Shown: positions 24,401 through 39,400 of the stretch, one piece after another
Layout of the letters: each line of letters opens with the position of its first letter
Numbering within the stretch: position 1 is the stretch's first letter
Source: Dillenia suffruticosa
Lineage: Eukaryota; Streptophyta; Magnoliopsida; Dilleniales; Dilleniaceae
DNA: 64,000 nucleotides
Reading direction: 5' to 3'
Assembly: GCA_033439265.1 (NCBI GenBank)
Contig: JAVTVX010000018.1
Span: forward strand, 9,904,501-9,968,500
The notes under the pieces: generated by a model
What the model was told of the DNA's origin: nothing
What the model saw: the letters and a program-made list of their open reading frames with translations, nothing else
Databases searched by the model: none
Position numbers and translations under genes: made by a program

Positions 24401-27400
24401 GAGTCATTTGTATATTCTCTCCTCTTCTCAACATTCATTCCTTTCATTATCCTTCCTTCCCTTATGTTGCGCTCACACAACCAAAGATGACTCAACGCCA
24501 TCACATAAACTCCCCAACTCCCTCCTCAACCCCCAAAGAACCAAAAGAATAAAAATAAATAAAAGCAAAGCATGATAAACAAACCCAGCTCTCTACCATG
24601 ACCAGTAAAACATAAACTCCACATTTTATCATATGACCAATTCTTTTACCAAAACATGATATTATTTAGTCAATAACTACTTATTGAGCTCCAAGGGCTG
24701 ACACTACAAAAACTCAATCAGTCAAAGGAAAGAGGAAAAGGTTAGTGATATCCAGACAGCAGGTACCCATGTTCTCATATATATTCATTTTACAGACAAA
24801 TAGCAGTACCTACTCATATACAAAATACTTGAAGGGTGGGATTTCAAAACACATAACTATACAATGAAATGGAAACATCAATCATTACCATATTGTAGGT
24901 TAATCAAGGTATCCTGAAGTTAAAATTAAAAGAAAATTGGCACATAAAACACGCATGCTTCTGACAAATAGACGCACAATCATCCACTTTTATAAAGTGG
25001 CAGGGTATCCTCCTTTTATTAAAAGACAATAAGATCAAACCTGTGATATTTCCTCCTTCTGTCCATCTGGTATTTTCTTTTGCGCAAGCATATCATCTTC
25101 CTTTCTCTACATATTAAAAATAATAATAATAATAAATTAAATTAAATTAAAAAAAATCACCAAACATGAGTAAGGAAAATCAATGTTGCCAATAAGCCTT
25201 GTATGGAAAAGTTTCTGCTGAAACATGCTGACTAACCTTCAATTCTTTGATACGATCACCCAATGCTGGCAGTCCTTCTAGGAGCGTTCTGTTAATATAA
25301 TCACTTGACCTTGATTGCTTGAAGAAGGAGTGCTTCAACAATTTTTTTGCCGAGGGTCGTTTTGAAGGATTTTTCACCAAACAACTAGCAATCATCTGCC
25401 TGAAAGACTATGGAAGAAAAGCCAGTTTATAACATCCAAAAGCATTAATAAGAATTAGAGAGGACCACCGATATACATACCTTAGAAAACTTTTTATCCC
25501 TTTCATAATCTAGACCAGGGGGTGCATATTGCAAGGTCATAAGCAGCACCTACATATAGAGCTGCATATTGTAATTACCAATCACTGTTCATAGACTAGA
25601 AAGTAAGACAAAGTCATCTTGTTTCATAAACTGACCTTCATTGGAGGATACTTTGAGAAAGGTGCATGGCCATGGGCAAGCTCTAATGCCGTTATGCCGA
25701 ATGACCATATATCAGCCCTGCAGGACAGCACTCATCCGTTGATATCATAAAAATGAAAAATTCTTCTTAAGCCAATTTCAGCACTGTCATTATCATTATT
25801 TCTTTATTATTTTTTTCATCCAAAAAAATAGCTAGAAAGAAAAGACAGACTTGAAGTCATAACCATGTAATTGCTCCATGACCTCAGGTGCCATCCTACA
25901 GTACAAAGAGAAATCTGTAAGTTTGAGAATGGTAATAAACCAGTTTGCAACAAGAGGGAGGATATGAAACTTTGGACAAAATTGATAATTGCTATGTGTT
26001 TCTGGTCAATGTCAGGCAAGGATCTAGAAACACCTGAGATGGTCCATAATATTTTGTAATGCAGGAATATAGTAAGAAAATTGTGGAATAGGCAATGTGC
26101 TGACATGAACAATCAAATAACATACCAGCAAGGTGTCCCTACAAACGTATTCCTCATTCGTTGCCTATCACCTGCATCAAAAAGGCAAGCAGAAACACCA
26201 AAATCTCCCAGTTTAACTGCACCTCTTGAATCAATAAGAATATTCCCAGCCTGTAATAATATAAGGTGACATTGTGACAACACAGAAACAAGAATAACAA
26301 AGCTACACTATACTAACCCCGAATCCTAGACCTAGGCTGTATACCAGAGAATCAAAAAACAAATCCGGGAAGTTTAGACCCTGAATATTGCTTGCTTTTA
26401 CCAAACTACACTAATCCTTCCAAGAATATGGCTAAGAGTAGATAAATCTTTGTGGGGGGGGGGGGGGACAGAGACATAAATAATTAACAAATAAAAGCTA
26501 TTGGATGCTTAAGAAAACTTGACCCAGCTAAAACCTACCTTGGAATGCCCATAAAAACTAGACAGAGAGTAATCACACATCATGAGAGTGTAATGCAGGA
26601 TATTACAGCCTATGACTGCTTACTATTTTTAAGAGGTTCAAATCATGAATACAAGAGAACACAATTTGGACAATAACTAATCTAGAAGGATTTCAATACA
26701 ATGAAAGGCCTAGAACAGAGATAAATAAAAACAATTGTATGCTTAAGAAAACTTGACCCAACTAAGAGACTACCTAGAAAACCCCAAAACTAGACAGCAA
26801 GAGTAATCAAACATCATGAGTGTGATGCAGGTCATTACAGCCTATGACTGCTTACTATTTTCAAGAGGGTCAACTCATGAACACATGAGAACACAATTTG
26901 TGGACGATAGCTAATCTAGAAGGATTCAATACAATGACAAGCCCTAGAAGAAATTAAGCACTATTCAAAATTTGTGGTTGCTATAGATGAAGAAGAAAGA
27001 GATACTTGCAAAAGATAATAACCAATTTTGAAGTTTAATCTTACAATAAGCCTTATTCCCTTGAACAGGTTAAAGCAAATGGAAAATTCCCTAATGTAGC
27101 CCAACCCAGAAACACATAGCAATCTTCAATGGTTAGATGGAATAGCAGTTACACTTGATTAAATGAATTTTAGAATTTCTTTTATTCCAATGATTACTTA
27201 GGATTTCCTTTTTTTTTATTAAAAGGATTGAGAGTCCTTAATTGCATAGGGATACCTCATTGAGTCTTGAACTAAGAGATGGCAAAAGGTTTAGTTGGAT
27301 CTAAATGACTTGTGTGTAATCCCTCTATAACCATTAATTTTTAATTAGATAAGATTTTCAACAAATCTCAAACTTTGGGTCATAGGTATCTTAGGTCAAG

Positions 27401-30400
27401 ACAAATTCACAATAAAGCATTGGGCTATAGAAGTTAAACACAAATCATAGATGGATTAAACAAATCCAGTTTGCCTCTAGAGTAAACTATGTACCAGGGT
27501 TTGAATTCAAAAAGCGTATCTAATGGTGTATGTAGGCAGCAATCTTCAAAATTTGTTAGAAAGCATGGTAAGAGTGCATCTAATGCTCAACCTCATGTTT
27601 CGCACATGTCAGATGATCAAAAGCTTAGTTGGCAGGTTGAATAAGTTATATTAAATCTTTATTTTATATGAAAAAGTTGAAGAATTTTATTTTAAGCATT
27701 AAGGGTATTTTATTAATTTTTGTGATCTAAATTGGGTTTTATAGCAGTGTACGTTCAAGTCTGATTTTAAAGTCTTTAAATCCTTTTTTAAGTCTAGTAA
27801 TCATTAATCTTTAATTATTGTTTAGTCTTCTTATTGTTAAAATTCTAGTCCGATTACAAGTTAAAGCTAACTCCACCATGGCCGGTCCCAACCCCACGTA
27901 AAGGAGGGTTGCATTTATTAGCCAGCCAATATAAAACGAAAACAAAAATTTATATATAGATCTTTTACAATGAAGAATAATAAGGTCATAAGATCTGATG
28001 GCATTTATATTAAAGTATGAAAATGTTTGGATGAATTTGGGATAATAATGTTAACGGATCTTTTTAACAAAATCTGACAAACCAAGAAAATGCTCCAAAC
28101 ATGAAGGAAGAGCACACTTGTACCACTATATAAGAATGAATGAGGCATACGAGATTGTCCTAACTATAAGGGAATTAAACTTATGAGTCGTACTATAAAG
28201 TTATGGGAGAGAGTTATGAAATATATATTAAAATTAGAAATAAGTATATCTCAAAATCAATTTAAATTTATATCAAAATGATCCATCATCAAAACAATTC
28301 ACTTACTAAGACATTTGATGGAGACATTTAAAATACAGAAGAGAAACTTACATATAGTATTCATTGACCTAGAAAAAACATATAATAGAGTTTTGAAAGA
28401 CGTATTATGGTAGGCGTTGATGAAGAAGGGAATCTCTTTAAGATACATTAACCCGTTAAAAATATGTATGAGAGAGTTGTTACCGATTAACCCGTTAAAA
28501 ATATGTATGAGAGAGTTGTTACCGATGTAAGAATTTTTTGGGGTTTAATTAATAGATTTCCAATTAACATTGGATTTCACCAAGACTTGACATTAAGTCA
28601 CATCTAGATGAAATCACAAATAGCATTCAAGATGAAACACTATAGTGTATGTTTTTTGCAGATGATATAGTATTGGTAGATGAAACTAGAAAGGATATTA
28701 GTGTTAAATTGGAGTTATGGAGGGCTACACTGGAATCCAGAGGATTAAAATTGAGTCGGTCAAAAACTGAATATATGAGATATACGTTTAGTGGCAATCA
28801 CCAGAATGATAAAAAACGATTAAATTAGAAGGAAATGACATATCAAAAAGTAAACGTTTTAGATATCATGGTTCTATCATCCAAAACAATGGTAATATAG
28901 ATAGGAATATGAATCATAGAATTCAAACAGGTTAGATGAAATGGAGAAGGGTATCTGAAATTTTTTACGATCGCACAATACCATTGCATTTGAAAAAGAA
29001 GTTCTACAAAATCGCAATAAGACCTGCACTATTGTATTATACCAAGTGTTGGGCCATTAAACAATAACAAGAAAATAAAATGGTTGTAACTGAAATGAGA
29101 ATACTTAGATGGATATGTGATAAAACTAGAAAAAATAGAATTAGAAATGAAAAGATACGCACTAAACTAGAAATAAATTCAATTGTGGATAAGATGCGAG
29201 AGTATCGACTGAGGTGGTTTGGACATGTGCAACGGAGACCCAAAGGCGCACCGTTAAGAGAACTGAGAACTGAGAACTTAAATATAAGGGAATTAGTAAA
29301 ACGTATGAATAAACCATTGAAAACTTGGATGTAAGTTATCAATAAACATATGATATTTAAGAGTTTAGTTGAAGAGATGGATTTAGATAGGAATGAGTGA
29401 CGGAGAATTCGAACGAGTTAAATCACTTCACTTGTCATTTTCAGTTTCTATAAACCATTTTTCTTTTCTTTTCTTTTCTTTTTAATATCTCATGCTTTTG
29501 TCTCTCAAATGACCAATCCCGAAATTTGATATTAAAATCCAGATGGTTGTTTTTGTTGTTGTAGATCTTTTACAATGTTATGCTACTGCTAGGTTGTTTT
29601 CCGATAAGAACGCATGTCGGGTCCCACTACAACGTCTCGACAAGGACCACAAAATCCCTATGAAAACTAAGGTGTAGTGTTAAATATGCAAGAGTTCTCA
29701 CGTCAGCAGAGTCTAACAACGATGTTTAGGCAAAGACCACTACATCTCTATAGGAACTCAGATGTAATGTTAAATAAGCAAGAGTTCTCACGACCTAAGC
29801 CAAAAAAGAAAAGACAGCATAGGATTTGGGATGGTATTAGATTTGGAACTTGAAACCTTGAAACCTCGGTAGTAAGACCATATAGGTAGTAAATATAATG
29901 ATCAGAAGAAGTATTAATATTTTGTGCTTACAAGAGACAAAATAAGTAGATGAGAAAGCAAAAACATTAAAAAATTTTGATTTTAAACTATGGTACACAG
30001 GAAAGAGTAAAACAAGAAATTAAATATTATTGTGGATAATTAGTTGAGAAAAGTTAAAAAAGAAGATAGGATTATAACTCTTAAAATAATAATAGCAAAA
30101 GAAACTATCAATATACTAAGAGTATATGCACCTCAAGTAGGATTAGACGAAACTACTAAACAAAGGTTTTGAAAAGATCTAGATGAAATAGTACAAGGAA
30201 TTCTGCAAAGTGAGAGGATTTTAATAGGAGGACAGAGAAAAGAGGAATATGGAACCATACATCAGGGCTATGGTCTTCAGGGAAGAAATGAAGAGGGAAA
30301 AGCCATTTTGGATTTTGCGATAGCATATGAACTTATTATAACCAACACGGTTTTCAAAATGAGAGAATAAGATTTGGTTATTTTTAAAAGTGGAAACAAT

Positions 30401-33400
30401 AAGTCACAAATTGACTTTCTTCTTGTTAGAAAGAGTAATACCAAAATTTGTAAGGATTACAACGTCATCCCAGGAGAGAATTTAACTACCCAATATAGGA
30501 TAGTGGTGTTGGATACGAGTATCAAGTATAGTATTCAGAAAGAAAAGTATGCATAAACACTAAGATTAAGTGGTGGAATTTAAAGAATGTGAAACGAAAC
30601 AACTTTAAGCAGAGAGGAGGAGAACAAGCTAAGATATGTAGCGACCCTAATATGGCATGGGAGAAGATGGCACTTCATGTGAAAATGATGGCTAAGAGCG
30701 TACTTGGTGAGTCAAAAGGACGTGTACCTCTAAATAAAGAATCTTGGTAATGAAAAAAGAAAATACAAGAGAAAGTAAAGACGAAAAGAGTAGTATCTAA
30801 ATTATTATACACTAGTAAGAATGAGGAAAACTTAGAAAAAGACGCAATAGCCAAAAAACAGGCAAAGAGAGCACTGAGTGAAGCCAAAAATGAAGTTTTC
30901 AAAGATTTTTATCAATGGCTTGATACAAAAGAAGAAAAGGACTTTTATAAAATAGCTAAAATAAGAGAGATAAAAACAAGAGATTTTACACAAATAAGAT
31001 GTGTTAAAGATGAATTCAATAAAGTATTAGTGAATGATGGAGAATTAAAATAGCGATGGAAGAGCCATTTTTATTAACTATTTAATGAAGGCCGAGATGA
31101 TCAATACAGGATTACAGAAATATAAACTTTTATCGGAGAATTCAACCATTAGAAGTTGAAGATATTTTAAAAAGGATGAAAAATGGAAAAACAGTTGAAC
31201 TCGATGATATCCCAGTTGAACTCAATGATATCCCGATAAAGGTATGAAAGCGTTAGAAAAGCAAGGTATTAGATGGTTTACAAAATTATTCAACATGACA
31301 TTGAGAATGAAGAAAATGTATGATTAGTGAAAAAAAAAGTATTTTAGTACCCTTATTTAAAAACAAGAACGACATATAAAATTATGTAAATTATAAGGGC
31401 GTTAAGCTAATGAGTCATACTATGAAATTTTGGAAAAGAGAGATTGAAAGAAGATTATGAAAGGAGACCAAGATGACTAAAAATCAATTTAAATTTATGT
31501 TGGGTAGGTCGACTATGGAAGTCATACACCTGCTTAAACAATTAGTTGAGAAGTAACGGGAGAAGAAGCAGAATTTACACATGATGTTCATCGACTTAGA
31601 AAATGTGAATAACAATCTCTAGGGAAATTATGTGGAGGATTTAGAAAAAAAGTGTGTAAGAGTAGCACATATTAAAACGATCAAGGACATGTGCAAGGAT
31701 GTGGCGACAAAAATGAGGACATAGGGTAGATTAACCGAAGAGTTTCCAATAAAAATAGGGCTACATCAAGAGTCAGCATTAAATCCCTATCTTTTTACAC
31801 TAGTTATGGATGAACTCACCACATACGTCTAGAACATGATACCATGATGCATGTTATTTACAGACAACATTGTCTTGGTGGATGAGATGAAGGGGGAAAT
31901 GCTAAACCTAAATCTTGAAGGGAAATATTGAAAGTGAAAAGATTTAGACTTAATAGGATAAAAACAAAATATATAGAATTTAAGTTTAGCAATACTAGCG
32001 TTAGTCGAGCAATAGTTAAGATAGGAGACGAACAATTATCTATAAGTGAGATTTTTAAGTATATGGAATCAATTTAAAAAAAAAAAAACACGCAAAGGTA
32101 TTGACATAGATATATCATATAGAATACAAGCTAGGTGGTCACAATAAAGAAGTGTATCGGGTATTTTATGTGATCGAAAAGTATCTCTAAAATATAAAGA
32201 GAAGTTTTATAGGATGACGATTATATCTGTTTTGTTGTATAGATTTGAATGTTGGGCAATGAACCAAAAGCACGAGCAAAAGATGAGAGTTATAGAGATG
32301 AAGATATTAAAATGGATATGCAGACACACAAGAATAAACAAGATAAGAAATGAATGTATTACAAAGAAAGTTGGGGTTGCACCCATTGAGAAAAAATTAA
32401 GGAAAATATGATTAAGATGGTATTGATCCGTACATAGACGATCGATAGAGACTCCAATTAGGCAGTACGAGACTATAACAAGTACTCAGATTAATGGAGG
32501 GAGAGGGAGACCCGGGAAGAATTGGATAATGACAATAAAACATGATATGAATTATTTAAATATAAATAAAAATATGATATAAAATATAACACAATGACGT
32601 AAAAATATCCATATTGGCGACCCCATTTAATGGGATAAAAGTATAATAATTGTTGTCGTATAAAGAAAACATTCATATAGGTGAACATACAACAACAACA
32701 AAAAACTGAGCCTTAATCCCAATTTTGAGGTCTGCCATTTGAGAGACAAATATGAAAATAATTAAATAAATAAATAAATACAAAGATAAATGAATAAAAA
32801 ATAAATCAAAATAAATAAATAAATAAATCAAAATCAAAAATAAATAAATAAATATATATATATATATCTAAAATATGATAGTTTAACTTGTGCAGATTCT
32901 CTGCTCATTCTTATCCATTGTCATCTTCTCGTTTAAATCATTAACTATCATATCTTTACGAATAACTTGCATCCAAATTTTTAGCGGTATATCTCTACAT
33001 TTTATTAGATCTCATATATTTAAGTTATCGGTTCTCCTAACCAATGCATCTGAGGATCTTCTTTGCACATACCCAAACCACCTAAAACGATACTCTCGCA
33101 TTTTATCTACAATTGAACTAACTCCCAACTTATTACGAATCTCTTGATTTCTAATTCTATCCCTTCTAGTTTTGCCACACATCCATCTAAATATCTTCAT
33201 TTCTGTAACGGTTATTTTTTATTCTTGCTTTTGTTTAATAACCCAACACTCAATATCATATAATAGTATAAGTCTAACTGCGATTCTATAGAACTTTCTC
33301 TTCAAATGCATTGGCATCATGCGATCACAAAGAATTCCGAATGTCTTTCTCCATTTCAACCAACCCGTTTGAATCCTAGAGTTCACATCCCCATCTAGAT

Positions 33401-36400
33401 TGCCTTCATTTTGAATGATAGAATCTAAATATCTAAATCATTCACTTTTCGATATATTTTGTCCATCTAGTCTAATCGTTTCTCCATCATTCCGATAACT
33501 GTTGCTAAATCTACATCCCATATATTCAATTTTCGATCTAATCAATGTAAACCCTCTGGATTCCGGTGTGACCCTCCATAACTCTAATTTAGCACTAATA
33601 CATTCTCTAACTTTATCAACTAGCACTATATCATCTGCAAAAAGTATACACCATGGTATTCCGATGACTTCATCTATTAGATGAACATATAAAATCAAAT
33701 AAAATATAATAGCATAGAACGATCCATATAACCAATCTCACTTAGTAGGATAAAGGCTTGGCAGTTGCAGTTGTTGTTGTTGCTGATTACGATGTCCTGT
33801 TGGAATTTCATTAGTAGACAAATCCTTTTTTTGTTGCGAATGTGCAATGCAATTGGCCTCTTAGGTGTGACTACTAAGAAACCCCTGGTTTGAAGCCTAG
33901 AACTCGTCTTCTTCTCTCTCTATCACTATAGTATTCTGCATTACTGTTCACAGCTTACTAAACACGGCAGCCTAGCCCACAAACATCCATTAACCATCAC
34001 TATATTGTTTGGTATTCATAACCAATAAATCCTCTAAACTCTAATTTTCAACCCCAATTCCACCACGAATTCCTACTAGACAGCTTTCCTCCTAGGCTGT
34101 CCTACGTTAGTTTCTTGGGCTACACATCTATCCAAGATCTCCTAAAGGACAACAAAGACATGTTTGTCTAGTTTTTTTTTCCCCTACTACACTTGGTTCT
34201 TACATAGAGAGACTGTTGGTGCACAGAAAAATTGGAAATCAAGTAGGTTTTCCGGTCGTTCAAGTCAGAGGAAGATTGTTTTTTTAATCCCTTGGATGTG
34301 CCTTTGAGTAATTAAGAGGCAATAGTATCTGGCTGAAAACTAAGCATTTCTTTTTGTGTCTCTAGATTATGCTTCTTTCTCTATCCAATTACCCTATTTA
34401 TAATACCAACAAAACTTCAGTATGTTTATAGATGCTAGACAAGGAATAAAGTGAACAGGTCATCTGTTGTTTAGAGATCTAATGAATACTTTTGTACTGT
34501 CATGAATATCATATAATATATATAAGCTTTCAATGTACCACCCTTCACCACCTCCTAGCCTGATGACATAACAGCCAGTGGAACAATTAGGACTGGAGCA
34601 TTTTCTTCAATGCATGTTAGAGTTTCATCCTTACAAAATAGCCTCACTAGCCATCACACAGTATCCTACCCGGTTTGATTAAGAGACAAACCACCCACCT
34701 ATGGCCCCACAGTCCTCCTCCCTTGAAAAACAGATGTTTGAAGAATTCATTTATAGCCTTACTAATCACCCTTCCTCAAGCACAATCCCATCACCTTAAG
34801 TTGAATACAGTCAAAATGCATATTAGTCAACTTAAAGTAAGAACTTGGCATTAGTACCAACATTGCTACCCAAAGCGTATCTGCCTTTATTACCTTCTCA
34901 ATTCATTTGCTTTGAAAATTAAAGCTCCTAGAGTAGGCATTCAATAAGGGGGTGCCTAATGTTTAATAATTGACTATTCTATCTACCAAAAAATGTTTAA
35001 TAATTGACTTCTAAATACGTGCCACAACTGAAATTTGGGTACACGACATAAGCACAAGTTATATGCAATGTTTAATCTGAGAGAGAGAGTAGAGTTAATA
35101 TATGATACACAAAAATTAAAACCAAGAGACAGAGACCTATCTAGTACATACACCCTGCAAATTAAAACAAGATGAAATTGGAATTTCATGAGAGGATGCC
35201 TGGAGCTTCTTTGCACATTTAACCTGAATGCTATTTATTTATTTATTAATTTTTGTAATCATAATTTAATAGAAAGCATTTCTTTTAAGCATTTTCTCGG
35301 CCATTGATAAGAAAAAGATGAAATGGAGAATTGTAAAACCCACTGGAGAAAGGCCTTCACAAGGAGGAGGTAGTAATGGTGAAGGCATATCAAAATAAAT
35401 GAAGCTGCTGAGAATGAATCCATGTAACATATGCAGACACAAAAAAGGACCAAAAGGAGAATCAAATGCATATTCTGAACACAGTTTCCACATTGCCTTC
35501 TTACATAACAGTGACCCTGATCATTTGGAAAATGAATCTCCTCCATTAGTCTCTTCTTCTCATCCTGTACCCTGAAGCACTTCCATACTAAACATCACAG
35601 TTACAGTAATGAGATCTTCAATTTTTTATATAGCTTTTCTCTGGTGTAATCCACCAAATCTTGTTCCTTCAATTTCATCCTATTTAGTCAACATTGAACA
35701 CAAGCTCGTCTAGTGACCTATCTATTAAATTGGGTGATGTTTCATTGTAGACCTCAAAGGGAACATCAAAGTCACTCCTTGTGACCTGACCGTAACAAGT
35801 CCATATGGTTTATTAGTCTAAGACTAGCCTTTAGCAGAGAAAAAGGAAAGCCTTTATAAACTGTTAATCCACTTAAACATTTGGAATTGCTTCCCTGAAA
35901 CGGGCCTAAAATTATAGAAGCGAGAGAATACTTGTACTGACACCCCAACATTTTGAAAAAATGAATCTCCTCCATTAGTCTCCATCCTTGTCCTGTGTCA
36001 TGGAGCACCTCTATATTATACCATGTTAATTCCTTCGTGACAAACTTTTTCTAAAATAAGTAGCTTTTCCTCGTTTCTTATTAATCAATAAAACCTTCTG
36101 CTTTCAACCACATGATGTTTAGGCAGACCTTTATACAAGCTCATCCAATACCCAGCCATATCAAGTAAAACAGGGTGATGATCATACGTAGGCCTTGGAA
36201 GGAACATCTAGGACACTTAAGAGTCTTGATAGATAATAGTCCTCAATTGTCAGTAATATAGCTTTTCTTCAGTTACTCATATGCAATTTTGTTATGATAT
36301 TTTATATAATGGCATTTGCCTATTCTATTACATCAGAAAATGGAAACATTATTTACTTTTCAATATTTAATTTTGCTTTTGAGTTACATTTATCCAACTT

Positions 36401-39400
36401 TTGGCAAGTCTAAAAAACTAAATCTCAAAATAATCAATTAATGTTGTAATTTTATTATTTTTTTAAGAATTTATATGGTATTTTGTCAACAAAATAATAA
36501 TTTTAAACAACTTTAATCAATAAAATACTTAATTGTGATCGTATAGTTGATTTGTCTTAGTTATGATTAAATTTCTGTAACAAATCAAATATTTAAGCAA
36601 ATTTTTGCAATTATATTTTACTTCATTTATGTATCTGATATGTGTATATGAAGTTCAAGAGCTATATATCTACAATATATCAATCTTCCAAAAAGATCTT
36701 TTGGAACCACCACTGAAAATAATACAGGCACCCACATACACAGACACATGTACATATACACCCTAATGTACTTCTGTGTACTAATCTGGCCAATGGCTCA
36801 AAGCTGATTTCTGTCACATTATGTGTGTTTTGAAGAGCGTTTCATACACATACCCTTTATTTAACAGAAAAATATTAAACCAATGCTTCTCTAACACGAC
36901 TTACAAGGTTATAGATGTTTTGTGACACAAAGGATCAGAATAATTACAGTGAGAGAAGTAGTATAAAACCATAAGAATGATTTTTAAGTAACTGAAATAT
37001 AATACTAACATGATTCTAGCCATGCAACTTTCATTTTCTATTAGGAAAACAATTACAAGACTCTAATGGAAATCAAAAATGATGAGAGCTAATCAATTGC
37101 TTAGGAAATATGGACGAGCCCGGACAAGTTTGACACGTTCCATTGAAGGTAAATAAAAAATGAGACAAGAGATGTTAGCATCAACAAAAGATGGATCAAA
37201 AGACTTAAAAATCTACCATTTATGATATGATATACTTGTCCATAACTCAATTTACCATGTGGGAAAATTATAGAATGCTTCATCTTGTTTCTCTGCTAAA
37301 TACTTTTGTAACCATTCAAGTCCTCATGGACAAAGTGCTACCATCAAGACGGCCCCCAACTTTATCCCCTTCCTCCATTTTTGGAGGATTTTCACAATGA
37401 TCTGACAAGTATCAACTTAGCAAATTTGAGAAAAAAAAAATCAAGTCAATCTTTGCTTGACACATCAACCATTTAACCCCCACTAACCAGTTTGGTCATA
37501 AAGAACTTTATTTCCCTTTAATAAATTACAAACACTTGATTCTCACCTTGACATCTCTATGTATGTGTCCATGTTGATGAAGATACTCCAAACCCTTCAA
37601 CACCTCCCGCAAAATTGTAGCTATTACTACCTCCTCAAAACCATCAGGGTATGCAGCCTTCAATATGTGAAGACAAGAACCTCCTGCCATATATGGCATG
37701 ACCACCCATAAACTATGATCACTAACAAAGGAGCAGTGCGACTTGAGAACATTCGGATGGTCAACCAAGACCATGGTTTGTGCTTCTCTCGAAATATTAT
37801 TCTGTAAAACCAGAAATTGATAAATTGAAACTATTATGCAATCTATATCTATAAAATATATTAAACTCACAAAATTCATAAATAAAGTTCAACATGTCAG
37901 GGCTTCGAGGAATTCTTTTCTTTTTAATTTTTTGGTTACAAATCAAATCTGACCTATAATATGCAAGGAAGGAAATTTCCTTTTGCTGCTGTTGCAACTC
38001 CCAAATTTATGGAGAATTGATTTCTACAGCAGATTAGAGTGTTCGAACTTCCTTGAATTGTAACAACACTATTAAAACACAAGTTTATCATGTAAGGATA
38101 ATTTTTCAATGCAAGTCATAAAGAATTGCAACAGTGATAACTTCTGATTGCATAATATAAATTGTAATTTGACACTCGGATGAGTAAGAAAAATTGAATC
38201 ATGGCCGTTATAAGTTCCTCACTTGCACAAAAAAAAATTATAACTAATCACTATAAATTAATTTTCTCTACTGAGAGTATAAAATAAGTTAGATTAACTC
38301 TTTCCTCAAAAAATTGCAAAGTTGCTCAAACTTTTCTTGCCCAATTAAATTTTATAGCTCAAGTTGCTCAATTCTTAATTTCTTAGATTTATACACATTA
38401 TTTTCTTAAGATTTTCGAAGGATTTGGCACATCAAGTGCTCATATGCTGCCCATTTTGTTCATTTATCACTTTTTCTTTTACGGTTTGTTATCCAGTTCA
38501 ATCATTTATCTTTTATGGTTGGTTATTTATAGTTTTCACTATTGTTGACCATAAATCTAAAAAACAAGCTAAGTGATATTTTTTGAACTATTTAAAAAAT
38601 ATATATAAGTGGTTAACATATGGAAAATTTGATAAAAGATCAATTGATTCAATGGTTGATAAAATAGCAGTAAGAATTTCATTCTCTAAAATACCGCACA
38701 AATTTGTGATATTTTTATCTTTCCATGCAATGCACAATTTTAACAGCTAGATAATTGTATAAATACCAAGTTCAGTCATAGTGCACATGTAACTTCTTTT
38801 AATTTAGTTGGAAATAAGGAATTCTCCAATAGAAAATATTAAACAACTTAAGGCCACGACAAAATGTATAGACATAAAAAAAGATAAAGTAAGAAAATGA
38901 GGAAAAGAATAACAAGAAACAACAAATTTTCTGTCATGGTTCAACATTATGAAGTGGTCAGGAAGTAGCAAAATTAGACACAAGTATAAAACTCTTAAAT
39001 ACACATGAACTTATAAGATGTAAATTGCAAAACTATAAACTATAGCATGCCTAGAGAGCAAATGAGAGAGTTTATGCAATATTTCAGGTCATCGCTCTTA
39101 AAAGACATGTAGTATACATTCATGTGTCTAAAATTTCAGGCATGCCCAATTACATGCTCATTAACAGTAGATAAAGTGAGAGATTTGTGTTAAGGGCCAT
39201 TTTATTTGAAATTAGCATCAAAAAAAGGTCACCTAAAGTTTAATCCTACTAAATACATGGGATCTAGGGTGGGCATGGGCTAAATGTAGACACTCTTAAC
39301 TACTGCCTTTATTATTAAAATTTCAATATTAAGCTAAGAAGAGACTACTTCCAAAATTTAAGCAACAAAGAATCAAATGAAATAAAAATATATATATGTA

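Larger units (their letters stand above)
27870..32658 (+). mobile_element. RTE-clade LINE (element B), decayed, interrupted by element A
   Basis: After its 5' leader (about 27870-27956 and 29578-29820) it encodes an AP endonuclease region ([10 protein letters not shown] near 29910, [10 protein letters not shown] near 30130, [12 protein letters not shown] near 30410), then [20 protein letters not shown] near 30655. An RT region follows (YKGVKLMSH near 31395; '[15 protein letters not shown]' near 32285). The end CCCCATTTAATGGGATAAAA then TTGTTGTCG (to about 32658) is the plant RTE 3' terminus. Many stops make it inactive. It is antisense to the kinase. Confidence 0.75.
26251..37546 (-). other. 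Kinase intron 2 (11,296 bp), nested retroelements
   Basis: Donor GTGAGA at 37546 and acceptor TTACAG at 26251. The exon junction joins HRDVK to AGNILID in phase 0, a standard kinase sequence, so the whole 11.3 kb is spliced out. It holds a 16-base G run (26453-26468), a tandem duplication, a split gypsy LTR, RTE LINEs and a diverged duplicated block. 34105-35500 and 36300-37545 hold nothing I can name. Confidence 0.85.

Noticed and set aside
29037-29342. A 101-codon minus-strand frame
   Set aside because: It is the antisense shadow of the LINE A reverse-transcriptase tail.
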